A stretch of DNA of 64,000 nucleotides from NCBI RefSeq assembly GCF_040436345.1, contig NC_133223.1:13979113-14043112 (forward strand), in the 5' to 3' direction. Below, one piece after another: positions 51,640 to 63,870 of the stretch. The DNA is from Pagrus major. Lineage: Eukaryota > Chordata > Actinopteri > Spariformes > Sparidae. Below the pieces are notes generated by a model. That model made no database searches and was not told the origin of the DNA. It worked only from the letters and a program-made list of their open reading frames with translations. Every line of letters begins with the position of its first letter. Positions within the stretch are counted from its first letter, which is position 1. Both the position numbers and the translations under genes were made by a program.

Positions 51640-51800
51640 CAGGCACATTCAGTTCACCTTGCTGCCATCTGGCAAAAGATACAGAAGTATTTGTATCTGG
51701 TGGCCATACCACCAGACTACAGAGCAGCTTCATTCCTCAAGCTGTGAGACTCCTCAATTCATCATTAACACTCCATTTTCTTCAATAAATGTAACACAAA
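51640..51800 (+). mobile_element. LINE reverse-transcriptase C-terminal fragment
   Basis: Translation gives LPSGKRYRSI and, one frame over, RLQSSFIPQAVRLLN. These are the typical end blocks of a fish non-LTR ORF2 (LPSGRRYRxI...FFPQAVxLLN), interrupted by a frameshift. Dead fragment. Confidence 0.6.
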
Positions 51801-52380
51801 GGACTCAAATTTTTTATTAAACCTGTGTGTTTTTAAAAAAATGACAATAAAAAACCCTGTAACCTTTATATTGTTACTTTTACATTCTTAAGTGTATAAA
51901 CAGAATATTTCCTCTATCACTGGTAAAAAGAAACAATATGATTAGTCGTGTGGAGAAATAATTTACTTTGTTTTTTTGTAATGTAAGATCTTGGCTCTCA
52001 GTATATTTTTTTATTTATTTTTTTTTTTTTTAATTTTAAAATCCCTTCTAATCCCACAATGGGGAAATTCTCTTTTTCACTCTAATATTCATACAGTCTA
52101 TCATAGGGTTAACATAAAGCCTATGACAGACTGAATACTTGAACACAGCTGACTTGATGGCCCACACAGGATTACATCCTTGTACGGAGTAAACCTCAAT
52201 CTGCAACCTCACGCCGCCTAAGCCACTCAATGACTATCTGGTTCCAAATACACTTCAAGTCTTAACATCTAAAAACCTTACCACCAGTTAGAGGTCCAGA
52301 TCCAGTTCACACCCTCTGCGTTTCACCTCTTAGTAACAGCTCAGACCACAGCAAGTTAAGTCCCAGGATCAAAGGTCGTG

Positions 52381-52898
52381 TATCTGTTCAGCTACATTTA
52401 TAGATTGACAGATTGCTAATAATCTATAAGTATTGAACATGTGCAGCGTCATTGTCAGTGCAATACTGCAGCCTGCAGGTCAAACTGAGTGCAACACCAG
52501 ACAACCCCATAAAACTTAGAATGGAGGTCAAAATGAAAACATTTCTCTACTGAAAGATCTAATCTATTTATCTTTCTATTAAGCTAATAAAGTCCTCTAT
52601 GGGCCTCTAAATTTTTGTTGTCGTATCTTATATTTTATTATTTAAGCCGTTTTTGTTGTTTAGTAGCCCTTCATATACCCCCTATCATCTCTAATAGGAG
52701 GGTTTATTCAAATGGAAAACAGATCAATGATTGGCCCTCTGGTGACATGTGACCTATAGCTGTTGACTTATTACCTGGAAGAGTCAACTTCTCCATACTT
52801 GGGAGTTCACCTTGAAGGTTAGGCGGGCTCTCGCTCTTGGACTGAAAGCATCAATTTTAGATTTTTTAGCCGCTGGACAATTTTATCCTCATTCAGCG
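52381..52898 (+). promoter_or_regulatory. Upstream region of gpa33
   Basis: This is the 0.5 kb before the start codon. A TTTATAG at 52397-52403 and TTTATTATTT near 52633 resemble caudal (CDX) sites; mammalian GPA33 is controlled by CDX1. The motifs are short and AT-rich, so this is weak. Confidence 0.25.
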
Positions 52899-55800
52899 AT
52901 GGAGACAAAGAGGCTGCTTGGATGGCGAAAGTTATTTCTTCTGATACTCACAGGTAGGGTTTATGCTTGTATACTCTCTCTTTTCTATGAAGACTACCAC
53001 ACCTTTATGGTATTATCACCTGGGTTAATCATTAATCCAACTTCTTGCTACTCATAGGGAAGCAGAGTTATGTTTTACTCATGAGAGACATGTTTACAAA
53101 CCATTTATTCAGCTTGTCTTGAAAGAAATATACTGTAGTATAATTACAGGTACAAGTTGGTCATTTAAAACCATTACAATCTTTCTCTTTCCCACAATAC
53201 CAAAAAGTAGATGTCAATCATTTAAAAAAAAAAAAAAAAAAAAATTAAAAATAGAGATTTGACATCTGTTATTTTTCTTTTTATTTCAGTGCTCCCTTGC
53301 TGCAGGAGTTTGCAGGTTTCTATTCCAGAGCAGGAATATGAGGTTGCAAGGGGAGGTGAAATTTCCATGACCTGTTCCTTCATCCCAGCCAGACCCATCA
53401 CCAACATATTCGTCCTCACATGGGAAGCTTATATTAATGACGAAATGGTGAGAGGTTAATTAGCTGCATGCACAATGTGCGGTCTTAACATCTTCGTATT
53501 AATAATAAACCAACTTATTGTGGTTAGAAAATAAGACTGGGGGTGTGGAATGTGAAAGGCGTGAGTGTTTGCTTGACAAGAAGGGCGGAACAAAAGATCT
53601 GCCTTTGAGCTGCATTATGGGAAGTGTAGGATCCAGCATTTTTGTAGCGCTCAACGTTTTTAATCTCTCGGAAGTCCCTCAACTCTATGTTGGCAGCAAA
53701 CTAAATTGCTGGAGTATCAGTGATTTTAACGTGTAATATTACAGACCACATCCAGATCAAGACTGTGGTATTGTCACATTGTAAAATGAACAATGGTTTG
53801 CTGTAGTGAATAATTTTCTATAAGAAAGATGTCCTGTACTTTAACTGAAAGTGATACTTGATTAGCTCCAGTTTAGTGCAGACAAGGTCCTCCCTTCTGT
53901 AGCCATTTTGACCTTTGTCCTTTGGATGATGAATAAGAGAAATCAAGATTGCCTCTTGCACGTAATCCACAGTATCTGTATGAATCAGAGCATATGTTAT
54001 AGTTTTCATTCATTAGGGCTTTTCACAAACTACGTATGTAATTTAATAGCTATGATCAGTTGTACACAAAATAAGTAAGTGTTGTGGCAACAATAAATAT
54101 GCAAATGACAGTTTAATAATCAATACATCTTGTACTTATTTGGCATTATTTTCATTGATTACACTTCAAATTATTTTCACAATTTCTGTAAAAATATTCA
54201 GTTTGCTATCACATAAGACAGATCAAAGCAGCAAATCCATAGTACTGCGCAGGTCAAGTGGGGAAGGTTTGGCAATTTTGCTTGAAAAATGACTCAGACA
54301 ATCATGAAAAATATTTCTAAGTGCTGTATCGTAGGCAGCTGGACTTGTTTCCGTTTCTTGAAGACGGTTCACCTCTCATCCAAGAGGCTTCTTCAGTTCT
54401 AATTAACTGGAGGGGAGTTGCAGGCTTTTAAACTCTGTGTGGGAGTGTCCTCACAGAGTCTTTAAGGACACTTAACTATTGCTCTTCTTTCAATTGATTA
54501 ATCGATTAATCTACCAATTGTTTCAGCTCAAAAAAGATACCTATACTTAATTACATTTATTTATAATGAGAAATCTTCAGGGGGCTTTACCATGTGGACT
54601 ATGGGGCTGTTCTAGAGACCATCCTGTGATGGGATCACATCAGCTGCAATACCCGTCAACATGTTCACATTCGACTGATGACTACTCACTATTCATTACT
54701 ACATTATAGCATGAGTACTCAGTAGTCATGAGTCGGACCACACCCATCTTCGAACTCGGACCTTATTTTGATTGATTTGTCCAGAATCACATTTTACCAT
54801 GATGACACACACACAGACAAACAAAATGAAAACATTAGCTGGTAATTAATCTGAACCAACCAACTATGCTGCTGTTGCTGTATATAAACACAGTGCAAAG
54901 GCACAAAACACTTGTATTCATCCTAACAAGGCTGCACATGCTACCACTTAGCTGGCTAACTAACTAGGTGCCACTGTGAGCTTGTTTTAATCTCGTTTTA
55001 ATTCTGTAGATGTTCCTCATAGAAAGACACAACTCTGTGTTGCTGAAGCCAACACAAGTTAGCTAACAATGCTAACATGGACTCCTCAGTAGCATGGGCA
55101 GCCTTGTTAAGATAAAGCTTAAAATCTACAGAAGTTGACTGTGTGTCTACTGTGTTTATTTACAGCAAAGCAGCATCATGATGGTTGTGACTGAACTGAA
55201 CAACTGGTGACAGACTACAAAACCTGACATGGACCGTGCAATTTGGAATAATGTTGTAATAAAGTAAAAAACAGGCTTTTGAAAAAGAGTCTTTTGAAAT
55301 AAAATGTCCGTAATTTAAAAATACCATTCCAATAAAATACAGTTGATATGAAAATTAATGATGAAATAACATGCCATGAGATGCATTTTAATAATTAATT
55401 TCATTATTGATTAAATCTTGGTTCATTTGTTTGAGTTTCAATACTGTTAGACATATGATACCCTTTATCCTTGACATGATATGTGCCGAACTGTGGCATT
55501 GTATTGATTATATTATCATATCGTTAGAAAATCTGTTTGTATTTATTTTTCTAGAAAGGCGTGGCCACCTACTATATAAACAACCCAGTCGACATTGCAC
55601 CTGCCTATGAAGGCCGAGCTACTCTGGAGGTTGACATTAGTGGACAAGTGAGCACACTTCGCTTAACACAGGTGACGATGCAGGACAGCCGCCGTTTCCA
55701 ATGCAGCGTTATGATCCCCAATGATGATGAGGGAACAACATCTGCCACTACATCCCTTTTGGTCCTGGGTGAGAATTAATCACTGACAAGTCTATTCACG

Positions 55801-57588
55801 TATCTGTCGATTCTGAATAAGCGTATTTATACGTTGTCACTGTGAAGATGGATAAATAAGATTACATTTTTTCTTCTTTTGCAACAACTTTTTTAAAATA
55901 ATATTCTCTGTTTTCTTCCAGTCCCTCCCTCTGCGCCAATCTGTAAGGTTCAGGGAACTGCAGAGTACTTTAACAACATCAACCTCACCTGCAAGTCTGA
56001 GGAGGGATCCCCAACACCTGTGACTGAATGGAGGAGCTACAGTGTCGAAGACCTTCCCAGATCTTTTCCACCTAAGACAACTGAAAGTATGCATTTCAAC
56101 CATCCACGTCAGGCTGCTGGGAAGTTTGTGTCCCATCATCAGTGTTAAGAATGGCAAAATGGCCTGTCATCTCGTCATTGTTTAGCCTAATTTTTGTCAT
56201 TACGTTTCAGAGGATGGAGTTCTATCTCTCTTCAATATTTCAAGAGAAACGTCTGGCTTTTTCACTTGCACATCAACAAATCGAATGGGTTCTGCCAGCT
56301 GCAACCTCACCTTATCTGTGATGCCAGGTAAGTATTTTAACATGATTTACCCGCAAAAAAAATACTAGCCTGAAAAACCGTTGTCGCGGACTAGAGTTGT
56401 AAAACCTTTTGTTTATCTGAATCAAGGACCCATTGTTTAAAAAACTACTAAGAATTTTGAGTGATAAATCTGCCAATCAATGTAAACTGCATCAGTGCAA
56501 TGCAAGAATGGGTTTTGCTAATGACAAATAATTAGCATTTGAGTATAATTTGTAGAAGCTTCAAACACTGGCCAAAAGGGGGATCTTAGCCCTACCCTAA
56601 GTGAAATGTTAAAACCCTTTGTCTATCTTCCTTTCTCTCCAGGCAGCATGAACATTGGGTCCACTGCAGCAATACTTGGAGGAGTCCTTGCAGGTGTTGT
56701 GGCTCTGGGGATTATCATCTTTTGTTGCTGTTGCAAAAAGGGCAAAAAGGACAAGAATCCTGAAGGGTATGTATACCACTGTAAACCACAGACGTCAATT
56801 ACGTATTGATTGTTTGTATTTAAGCAGTGTTTTAAAATGCTTTCATTAATTCATCCGACCACTCAGCCTCACTATTTTCTCTTTCTTTTGTACATTTTTT
56901 CTGTTTGTCTGTTAGCTCCCCTGAAGAAATGTATTATGACAGAGATGCCCCTGAAACTGGAGAGGTGTACAACGATGACAAGACAAAAGGCAAAACAAAA
57001 CAGCTAAATGAGTACCCCGACCAAGACATTGTTCCTCAAAACAATTACACTGTAGAAAAGGCCGGACATATTGACGATGATCAGCACAGTTATAATAGTG
57101 GTAAAGAAAGGCATGATGGTAAGGGCAGTGATATTGACTCTCAGCGTTACCAGGGTGACCAACGTGATCATTACCATGGAAGTCGTGATAGGCTCGACGA
57201 TCAGCGTGATCGTTCTAGTGGCAGTCGGGATCGCCTCAATGATCGGGATCGTTACGGGGGCAGTCGCGATCGCCTCGATGATCGGGATCGTTACGGGGGC
57301 AGTCGCGACCGCCTCGATGATCGTGATCGCTACGGGGGCAGTCGCGATCGCCTTGATGATCGGGATCGTTACGGGGGCAGTCGCGATCGCCTCGATGATC
57401 GGGATCGTTACGGTGGCAGTCGTGATCGCCTTGATGATCAACGTGATCGTTCCCGTGGCAGTCGTGATCGCCTTGATGATCAACGTGATCGTTCCCGTGG
57501 CAGTCGTGATCGCCTGGATGACCAGGGTGATAGTTATCGTAGCAGTCGGGATCACCTTGACTACGCAGATGATCGATATAGAAACTGA
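52899..57588 (+). CDS. gpa33: Cell-surface A33 antigen (CTX-family Ig glycoprotein) with an expanded cytoplasmic tail, 7 exons
   Basis: Exons 52899-52953, 53290-53447, 55555-55768, 55922-56086, 56211-56327, 56643-56766 and 56916-57588 join in frame to 501 residues (human GPA33 319). The order is: signal peptide (1 to about 25); V-type Ig domain (about 27-142, C47 and C121), split across two exons as in CTX-family genes; C2-type domain (about 144-236) with C166-C217 plus the extra pair C150/C228 typical of the family; transmembrane helix at about 244-263; then a CCCC palmitoylation-type cluster at 264-267, also present in human A33. The canonical DxGxYxC before the second V-domain Cys reads DSRRFQC. 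The tail carries SPEEMYYDRDAPETGE and then about ten Arg/Asp-rich repeats, making it about 234 residues versus about 62 in human. The protein is an intestinal epithelial junction-associated adhesion molecule in mammals. It is divergent from pou2f1, as in human 1q24. Confidence 0.93.
54340..54530. repeat. Dispersed repeat fragments in gpa33 intron 2
   Basis: 'cttgaagacggttcacctctcatccaagaggcttcttcagttct' (54357-54400) is a widespread fish repeat segment. It is followed at 54480-54530 by 'gattaatcgattaatc', an end of the family also found at 61012 and 63622. Confidence 0.45.
57178..57585 (+). repeat. 39/42-bp coding minisatellite in the gpa33 tail
   Basis: About ten units of 13 residues (GSRDRLDDRDRYG) or 14 residues (GSRDRLDDQRDRSR), read in frame within the last gpa33 exon from about residue 366. 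The inner five units are nearly identical at the DNA level, which suggests recent expansion or homogenisation. Confidence 0.93.
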
Positions 57589-57813
57589 ATCACCTTGTGT
57601 TACTGAATGTTCATTTAATGCTATGAAAATATATTTTTTTGTTTTTTTGATGACCTGATTAAAAAATTTTTACTGGGTTTACAGATTGGCTTAGTGTCTG
57701 GTCACATTATGAATAGACACAGCAAAATTAATCTGTGCATCCTCGCAAATACAGTTAATTCTAATGCAAATGGAAATATTTATATTGTAGCATGGGGAAC
57801 TGAAGACGTTAGA

Positions 57814-57881
57814 AATAAAGGCATGTCTTTAATATTCTGGTCCCACATACAGGCCTGCTCTATGCTACTGAGGAAAATAAA
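57814..57881 (+). terminator. Candidate polyadenylation signals of gpa33
   Basis: AATAAA at 57814-57819 and again at 57876-57881, about 225-290 bp after the stop codon. Confidence 0.45.
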
Positions 57882-57899
57882 AGGAACTATTTGGGAATT

Positions 57900-60000
57900 C
57901 ACTGCATAAGCTTGTGAATATCTTCTTGCGAGTGAAGTTGCCAGGTACTATAGCTGAGCTAACTGGACCTATTTCAGCCACACACATGAAACAACTAATC
58001 ATGGTGATCAATGTATCAATGCGATTATCAATGCTGGTCTGTTCCAATATATCCTCATACCTGAACAATTGATTAGCCAGTGACCTCCAAAACGGAGTAT
58101 GACACCATTCCCAAAACAACAAGACAGTTGCAGCATACCAGCGACACACGTACCAGACCTGCATCATGTGCTCACAGTTTGATGGGGATTAGGCACAAAA
58201 AGTACTTAGTTAGGTTTAGGAAAACTTTGTGGTTTAGGTTAAAATAACTACATGACTTATAGCTTCAGTAACATCATGTATGTGATGCATTTGGGTGAAA
58301 GTCCTGTGCTTGTTTAAACCGACCATCCACTCCGACCACCTCCAAGAGCGGGAAGGGTTCAACTGAAGTCACGCAGTCTACTACACGACATGTCGACTTC
58401 ACTTCAGTATGAGACGCTGGGCTTTTTTTTTGGACAGGCTGTCTGTCTAGGCCTTTCATAGGAGTTGAGAAGACACCAGACAACTTTCCTATAAGAACAA
58501 ATATGCCTCAACCAAAGCAAATTTACTTAGTAATTTTCTGACCCGCCACACCTGTCATTGTGTATGAATACTGAATTAGTTTAGTCTGAGCTGGATGATA
58601 CATTGTACTTAGTAGTGTAAAAGTGTGTCGTTGTCATGATACAAAGCAGAGGGGAATTTTCTTTCTATATTGGCACCTCAGAGTGCATTATTGCTTATAA
58701 CGCAGTCTCCAATTGAAGGAAAGCAGGAGTGTGTGCTGAAATTTAGTTTAGTCAGTTTGACCCATTTCAAGTTAGTTTCAAGAGTGAGAGTAATCTGGTA
58801 ACAGAGAGACGCTGCTGTGTGTTGTTGCTATGATTACTTGATGTCCTTGAGGGTTGTTGTTAGAGATATCCATGGATCTATAATTGACACCTGTCAGCCA
58901 ATCAGGAGGAATTATTTTCTGCAGTCATAGTATAAAACAGATTGAAGCACTTTTTCCACATCTTAAATGTACAATGCTGTTCTGTGGATAAATACGGACC
59001 ATCAGTCTGCATGTTCGAGCTTCTGATGGGAGATTTTTAAATGTCTACCAATCAGGAACTCAATTAATGTGCCAGGGAGGTTTTCTTATGCTTGGATATC
59101 TCAGTATGGGTGCCCATAGACTTTAATTAAAATGTATATCAATAGTTTAAAAACATATTAATTAATCATATCAACTGTGCCATAAGTGATACAGTATATC
59201 TATCTATATCTATATCTATCTATGTAGAGTCTATCTCTACAGTTGAGTGGGAGCATTAGTCAAACTGGGTTGAAACCAGAATATATTAGCCTTCTGGTAA
59301 CCTGACCTGAATTTACATCATTTTTTTTAAATTACTCATTAATCAACTTCCCTTAAAGGACGTTGACATGGTGTGAACATATCACATTTAATGTAAACGA
59401 TATAATGTTACCAGCATGATAAAATCGTACAGCTAAAATTTTCTCGTGTTAAGAACAGAAAATGTCATTCTGAAAACCTTTTTTTAGCATTGATACTGTT
59501 TATTTGTTTAATCATGAAAACTTGCCCTGTGCCCCAATCAATAAGTGTAACTTGGTCATAGAGCAACAAATATTCAGGCCATCTTTCTAATGCAGTAATT
59601 CATGGATTGTTCCAGGCATAATGGGTGTTTTCTTTTGTCACTCCATCATATAAAATGTGTACATTATCTTTGATTGTATGTTTCTTTTAAACCTGTAGTT
59701 TGTGATTAAAAGTAATAAACTGCCTCAGCTTGCATCTGAGCTAGATTTACTTCTATTTTAAAACTTATTTTTAACCTATGAGTTAAACAGGTGATTGCAG
59801 TTTTTTTACTTATTACATTTTTGCATATGTTATTGCATTGTTTTGCTCTTGCTTGTTGTTTGATTTGGTTTACAGCCTACTGAATTGAATTTGTACTTAA
59901 ACTGATGCATTTGTAACATGTTTGTGTGCAGCTTTTTGTTCATAGGCTACTTGTCAGGGATAAATGGTGGATGTAGGCATGCATTTATATGGAATAAAAT
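57900..60000. other. Intergenic stretch after gpa33
   Basis: No coding exon, RNA gene or clear mobile element is recognised. It is AT-rich, with a short (TATC)n-like run near 59200. Confidence 0.4.
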
Positions 60001-60049
60001 CAAATCGAGTGAAAAAATGTGCCAAATGTTGCAGTTTGTGTGCAGTGAA

Positions 60050-60433
60050 ATGCCTGAAAACTCTCACAGCCAAGAGCCAAAGCTGCCCCCCCTCCCCTGC
60101 TCCCCGCTCTCCCTCCACCTTTGCACCGAGCAGACCTCTCCATTCTACCCGGCAACCACTTCTGCTACACCCGCTGCGCAACATTGAAAAATAACCCCCC
60201 GAAATAAACTAAAGAAACAACTTCACTCGCCTTGTATTTTAACGAGATAGCATGAGAGGAGCTGTGGCTGTTTTCCGGGCCGTGTTTGTGTCGGGACTCA
60301 CCTCTGTGTGAAGTGGTACGGTCCCGTTAGTCGCAGCGAGTCCTGTTAGCTGCAGCAGCAGCAGCAGTTAGCGGACACCGAGAAACACCAACATGCGGAT
60401 AAACTGCACTTAAACCTGAAAACGGACTGTATA
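60050..60433 (+). promoter_or_regulatory. Putative promoter and 5' UTR of an unidentified gene
   Basis: G+C and CpG rise here relative to the flanks. A (CAG)n run sits at about 60353-60367. A six-codon upstream ORF starts at ATG 60393 and ends at TAA 60411-60413, shortly before the presumed start at 60434. Confidence 0.4.
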
Positions 60434-60473
60434 ATGAACTTTTACCGGCTGGCTCTTTTACTGGGAGCAACAG
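60434..60473 (+). CDS. Probable signal-peptide first exon of an unidentified gene running off the window
   Basis: ATG is followed by NFYRLALLLGAT and then CAG|GTGAGT, a strong donor in phase 1. A short hydrophobic leader ending in phase 1 is typical of secreted or Ig-superfamily receptor genes. It follows a CpG-richer upstream block. I find no second exon with confidence before the window ends at 64000, so the gene cannot be named. It could also be spurious. Confidence 0.45.
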
Positions 60474-60987
60474 GTGAGTCGTCTTCCCTTCACTATAATA
60501 CGTGTTCTGTATTAAAAATGAGTCATCTTTACGACAACAGCAGCGCAACAGGTTGATCCTATATAAACTTAATACTGCTTATCCCAGCAGGCACAGCGGT
60601 GTCAGACAGATCTGTGCAGGCTTCTCACAACACCTGACAAACAGCTTCTTTGTGTTTTATATCTCATTTGGGTGAATAAATAGAGAAGGATGCGCCATTT
60701 TAATACATTTTTGCCTCGGTTTTAACGAACTAATAACGCATTATGGGGTGTGTAGAGCAATCCTATTAAACCCTCTGGATTTTGTAGTGTCATGCATTTT
60801 GTAGTGTCATGCATTCAATATTGTGTTGATTTACTTTATGTTTATGTACTCAGATATGATAATAATATTCCTCAGAGGCTTTTAGCTTTGCTGTTACAGG
60901 CCTGTCTCTATTGTGTTACCTCTACAGTTGACTATAAAAGTGTTATTGTACATTTTAAAGTACAAAGTTTAATGGTAGAGCTTCACT

Positions 60988-61378
60988 TTAAAGGTGCAAT
61001 ATGCTAATGTACCGCTACAGTTATTAGTCGATTAATCAATTAGCTGATGGACAGAAAATTAATCTGCAACTATCGTTTTAGTATTTTTTTTTTTAGCAAA
61101 GAAATGGCAACAGTTCTGGGTTCTGGTTTTCAAATGCAATGATTCAGTGGTTTTCTTTGTATTTTACAATAGTGAATTGAATTTTTTTAAGTTAAGTCTG
61201 TTGATCATAAAGCAAGTTATTTAAATGTATGTCTTTGGCCTTTAGGAAATTACAACCAGCATTTTTCACTATTTTCTGTCATGTTATAGACAAATCTATT
61301 AATCAAGAATTAGCAGATTAATCAAAAATTAACGTAAACGTTAATTACAGCCTCATACTATAGTTTATATACCTTTAA
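60988..61378. mobile_element. Nested repeats: TTAAAGGTGCAATATG end plus an ATTAATCGA-type element
   Basis: TTAAAGGTGCAATATGCTAA at 60988 matches the left end of the 19543 MITE. From 61012 to 61360 runs the 'agtcgattaatcaatta...aattacagcc' repeat, and CCTTTAA closes at about 61374-61380. Non-coding. Confidence 0.5.
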
Positions 61379-61380
61379 AG

Positions 61381-63621
61381 CTGCATTTAGTGACCATGAA
61401 GTGCTCATCGGCTCTCAAGATGGCTGAACATGTACCTGAGAAAGAATATCTGTTCGCAAAGCATTCCTGGACCAAATGCTCACTTCACTTATCAGAAGTT
61501 TTCTGAGTGTTTCTGTAAAAATGCATTGAAATCATTTATCGGATGTGGAAGCTATATTCAGTCTTATCAGTGTTTTTATTGTTGGGCTAATGAGTCAATG
61601 TGAAGGAATGCACGCCGCAGTGTAGGCAGGAAATGTGACAGCTTCGGAGAGGAAAAGTCTGTGTTTTCAGGAAACATGCAGCAGCGTCCGGCAGCAGAGC
61701 TCTGACCTGGAACACATCAGTCACCACACAGTATTGTTAAATGTTAGTCTAATCTTAAAATGAGGGCTTGAGTGTGTGTGCAGGTGGAGGAGGAGACTGT
61801 CTGCTGCCTTGGTAACCTGTTCATTAACCTACAGTGAGTCACACCTGGTCTAACTCCACATAAACAATAGTTAACAGTCACTTTGAGACTGTTTGATCAT
61901 GCATCCAGCAGTTTGTGGGTTTGTGTATCCAAAACTCCTCTCACCTCAGACTGATGGTATTCACAGGGTAACGGTTTGGTTTAAATCTCTTGCAGTCAAT
62001 TGGTCTGTTCACACCCAGCTGGAGGAGGCCAGATACTCCCCATTGGCTAGGAGTTTGTGACCTCCTCCCCCTCTCAGCTCCTCAAGTGGGACGGGGAGGG
62101 GGGGGTCAGCGCCAGTGTCAGACCTAACAATGGACTGGTCCATGAAAAAAGAAACAAAGGGAAGAGCAGAGCTGTTTCGTGGGAGGAATTTAGGAGCTAG
62201 GTCACCCCTCCTCTTATCCTGTGAAAATGATTTGGCTCCATCGCCACCATCACTGTACAGAGAAATGTGAAGATAAAGTGTAGCTTCAAATTAGGGGAAG
62301 AAGAAACCTGATGATGCTAATCTGACCAGACTCAGTGTGTCGTTAAAATAAATCGTTAACACATTAATTAGGAACATGAGCCGAGATGATTAATCGATTC
62401 GACAGAGAAATAACAGGAAACATTGGTTTCTGTTATTTATTCATTCAAAAATGAAAACCATTCTTTGGTTTGCATCTCACATGTGAGCATATGCTGCTTT
62501 ATATCGGTTTTATATAACTGAAACTGAAAGTCTAATATTTGGACGCGACATCTGTAGACATCAAATTTTGACTCTTTTCCTGCACTACATATACTTAACA
62601 GTTGGTCAGTTAATTAAAGCTAGTACAAGGAAATTAATTTTTTTGACAAACACTGTTTGAATGTTTCCACCCCTTTGTGTCTAAGGATCTTTGGCTAGCG
62701 CATGCATTGGTTTTGAAAGCGAGTGAAAGAAACACAGCTCATGTAGGATTTAAACTTTGTTTCAATGCCGTATCACCAAGACTACAGAGCAGCTTTGGTC
62801 CTCTATTTATCCACAGCACTCCGGGATATAATAAGTACCAATTTTATTACTTATCCAACCTGGATAAGTCAGAATCTGACCCAGTGACAGGCCTTAAAAG
62901 AGCCAGTCTTCTTGCTGATGGTGTCGTTCCTTATGTAGGTCATAGAGAGGCATCAGTATTAAATTGATACTGTTTCACAACCAGTTAAAAGTTCCTTTTA
63001 GTATGTTTGAAATTGATTTGGTATAACCTTAAGTTGCAGTTGTAACACCGGCCTGGAAACAAGCAGACTAAAGCATCCATTTTAGATAAATACTATAAAC
63101 ATTCCTAAGGAAAGGCAGTATGGTGGACTTGCTTTTGTTTTGATTTCCTGTCTTCTGGGAACTGTTTAGAGCCAGTTCCTGCCCCACCTAGACCTAATAT
63201 GACCAGCAGAAAGAAAGCACCCACGAGCGTCTGAGCTCTCCATCCCTTCCCTCTGTGATGACAACCCCCTGCCTCTCCACAGGCCTCCCCAGCTCCCCCC
63301 ACACACATACACAGTGGAATTTAACCTCCCTGACCCCAGTATCATGAGCAACAGAGGCACCCCCTCCACACAACTAATCTCTGTTCCTGTCTTTGCTCTT
63401 GTTTTGATATGATGCAAACTATCTTCCAGGTGTAGTCACTCATGAGTCAGCCACGCAGACAAAGAAGAAGCACAGCTGTCCTGTGATCTAGATGCCAACT
63501 GCATCCTTTTCCTGTCTTTAAACAGTTATTGTCTAAACTAGTGTAGTGTAATACAACAGCCCTGCAACAGTTTGTCCAACCCACTTATATCAATAATGGT
63601 CGACTAACTATGAGCAGAAAC
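61381..63621. other. Probable first intron of the unidentified gene
   Basis: No exon with convincing homology is seen. A 96-codon open frame at 62677-62967 has no recognised match. The 17-mer 'agactacagagcagctt' inside it also occurs in the LINE fragment near 51714, so it may be repeat-derived. Confidence 0.3.
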
Positions 63622-63870
63622 TAGAGCTGAAACAGTTAGGTGTCAATCGACACAGCTATTTTGATTTTCAAGCTGAAATTTCAGCTTCTAAATTGTGAAA
63701 ATTTGCTGCTGCTTTCAGGTCTTATTTGAAAGAAAATTGAATACAAGTTTGATGGACAATAAAAGACATTTCAAGACTTTAGTAATGAGCATTTTTCTCT
63801 ACTTCCTGACATTTTAAAAAACAGACTATTTACTCATTTATTAAGAAAATATCAGCAGGTAAATCAGCTT
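63622..63870. repeat. Another copy of the 'gattaatcg'-type dispersed repeat
   Basis: 'tagagctgaaacagttaggtgtcaatcgac', 'ttgtgaaaatttgctgc' and 'ttctctacttcctgacatttt' follow the family consensus seen at 61012-61360. Degenerate, non-coding. Confidence 0.5.

Larger units (their letters stand above)
48251..52380. other. Intergenic stretch between divergent pou2f1 and gpa33
   Basis: No coding exon is recognisable. In human, STYXL2 (DUSP27) lies between GPA33 and POU2F1; I see no trace of it here. The stretch holds a LINE fragment and a perfect palindrome, listed separately, and otherwise AT-rich DNA. Confidence 0.4.

Noticed and set aside
48251-52380. STYXL2 (DUSP27), expected between GPA33 and POU2F1 from human order
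   Set aside because: I found no phosphatase-like or other recognisable exon on either strand.
57004-57555. 183-codon open frame on the minus strand across the gpa33 tail
   Set aside because: It is the antisense shadow of the Arg/Asp minisatellite; its Ile/Thr/Ala monotony follows from the repeat and no splice or start context supports it.
62677-62967. A second exon or retrogene
   Set aside because: No recognised domain or suitable phase-1 acceptor for the 60434 exon, and it shares a 17-mer with a LINE fragment.
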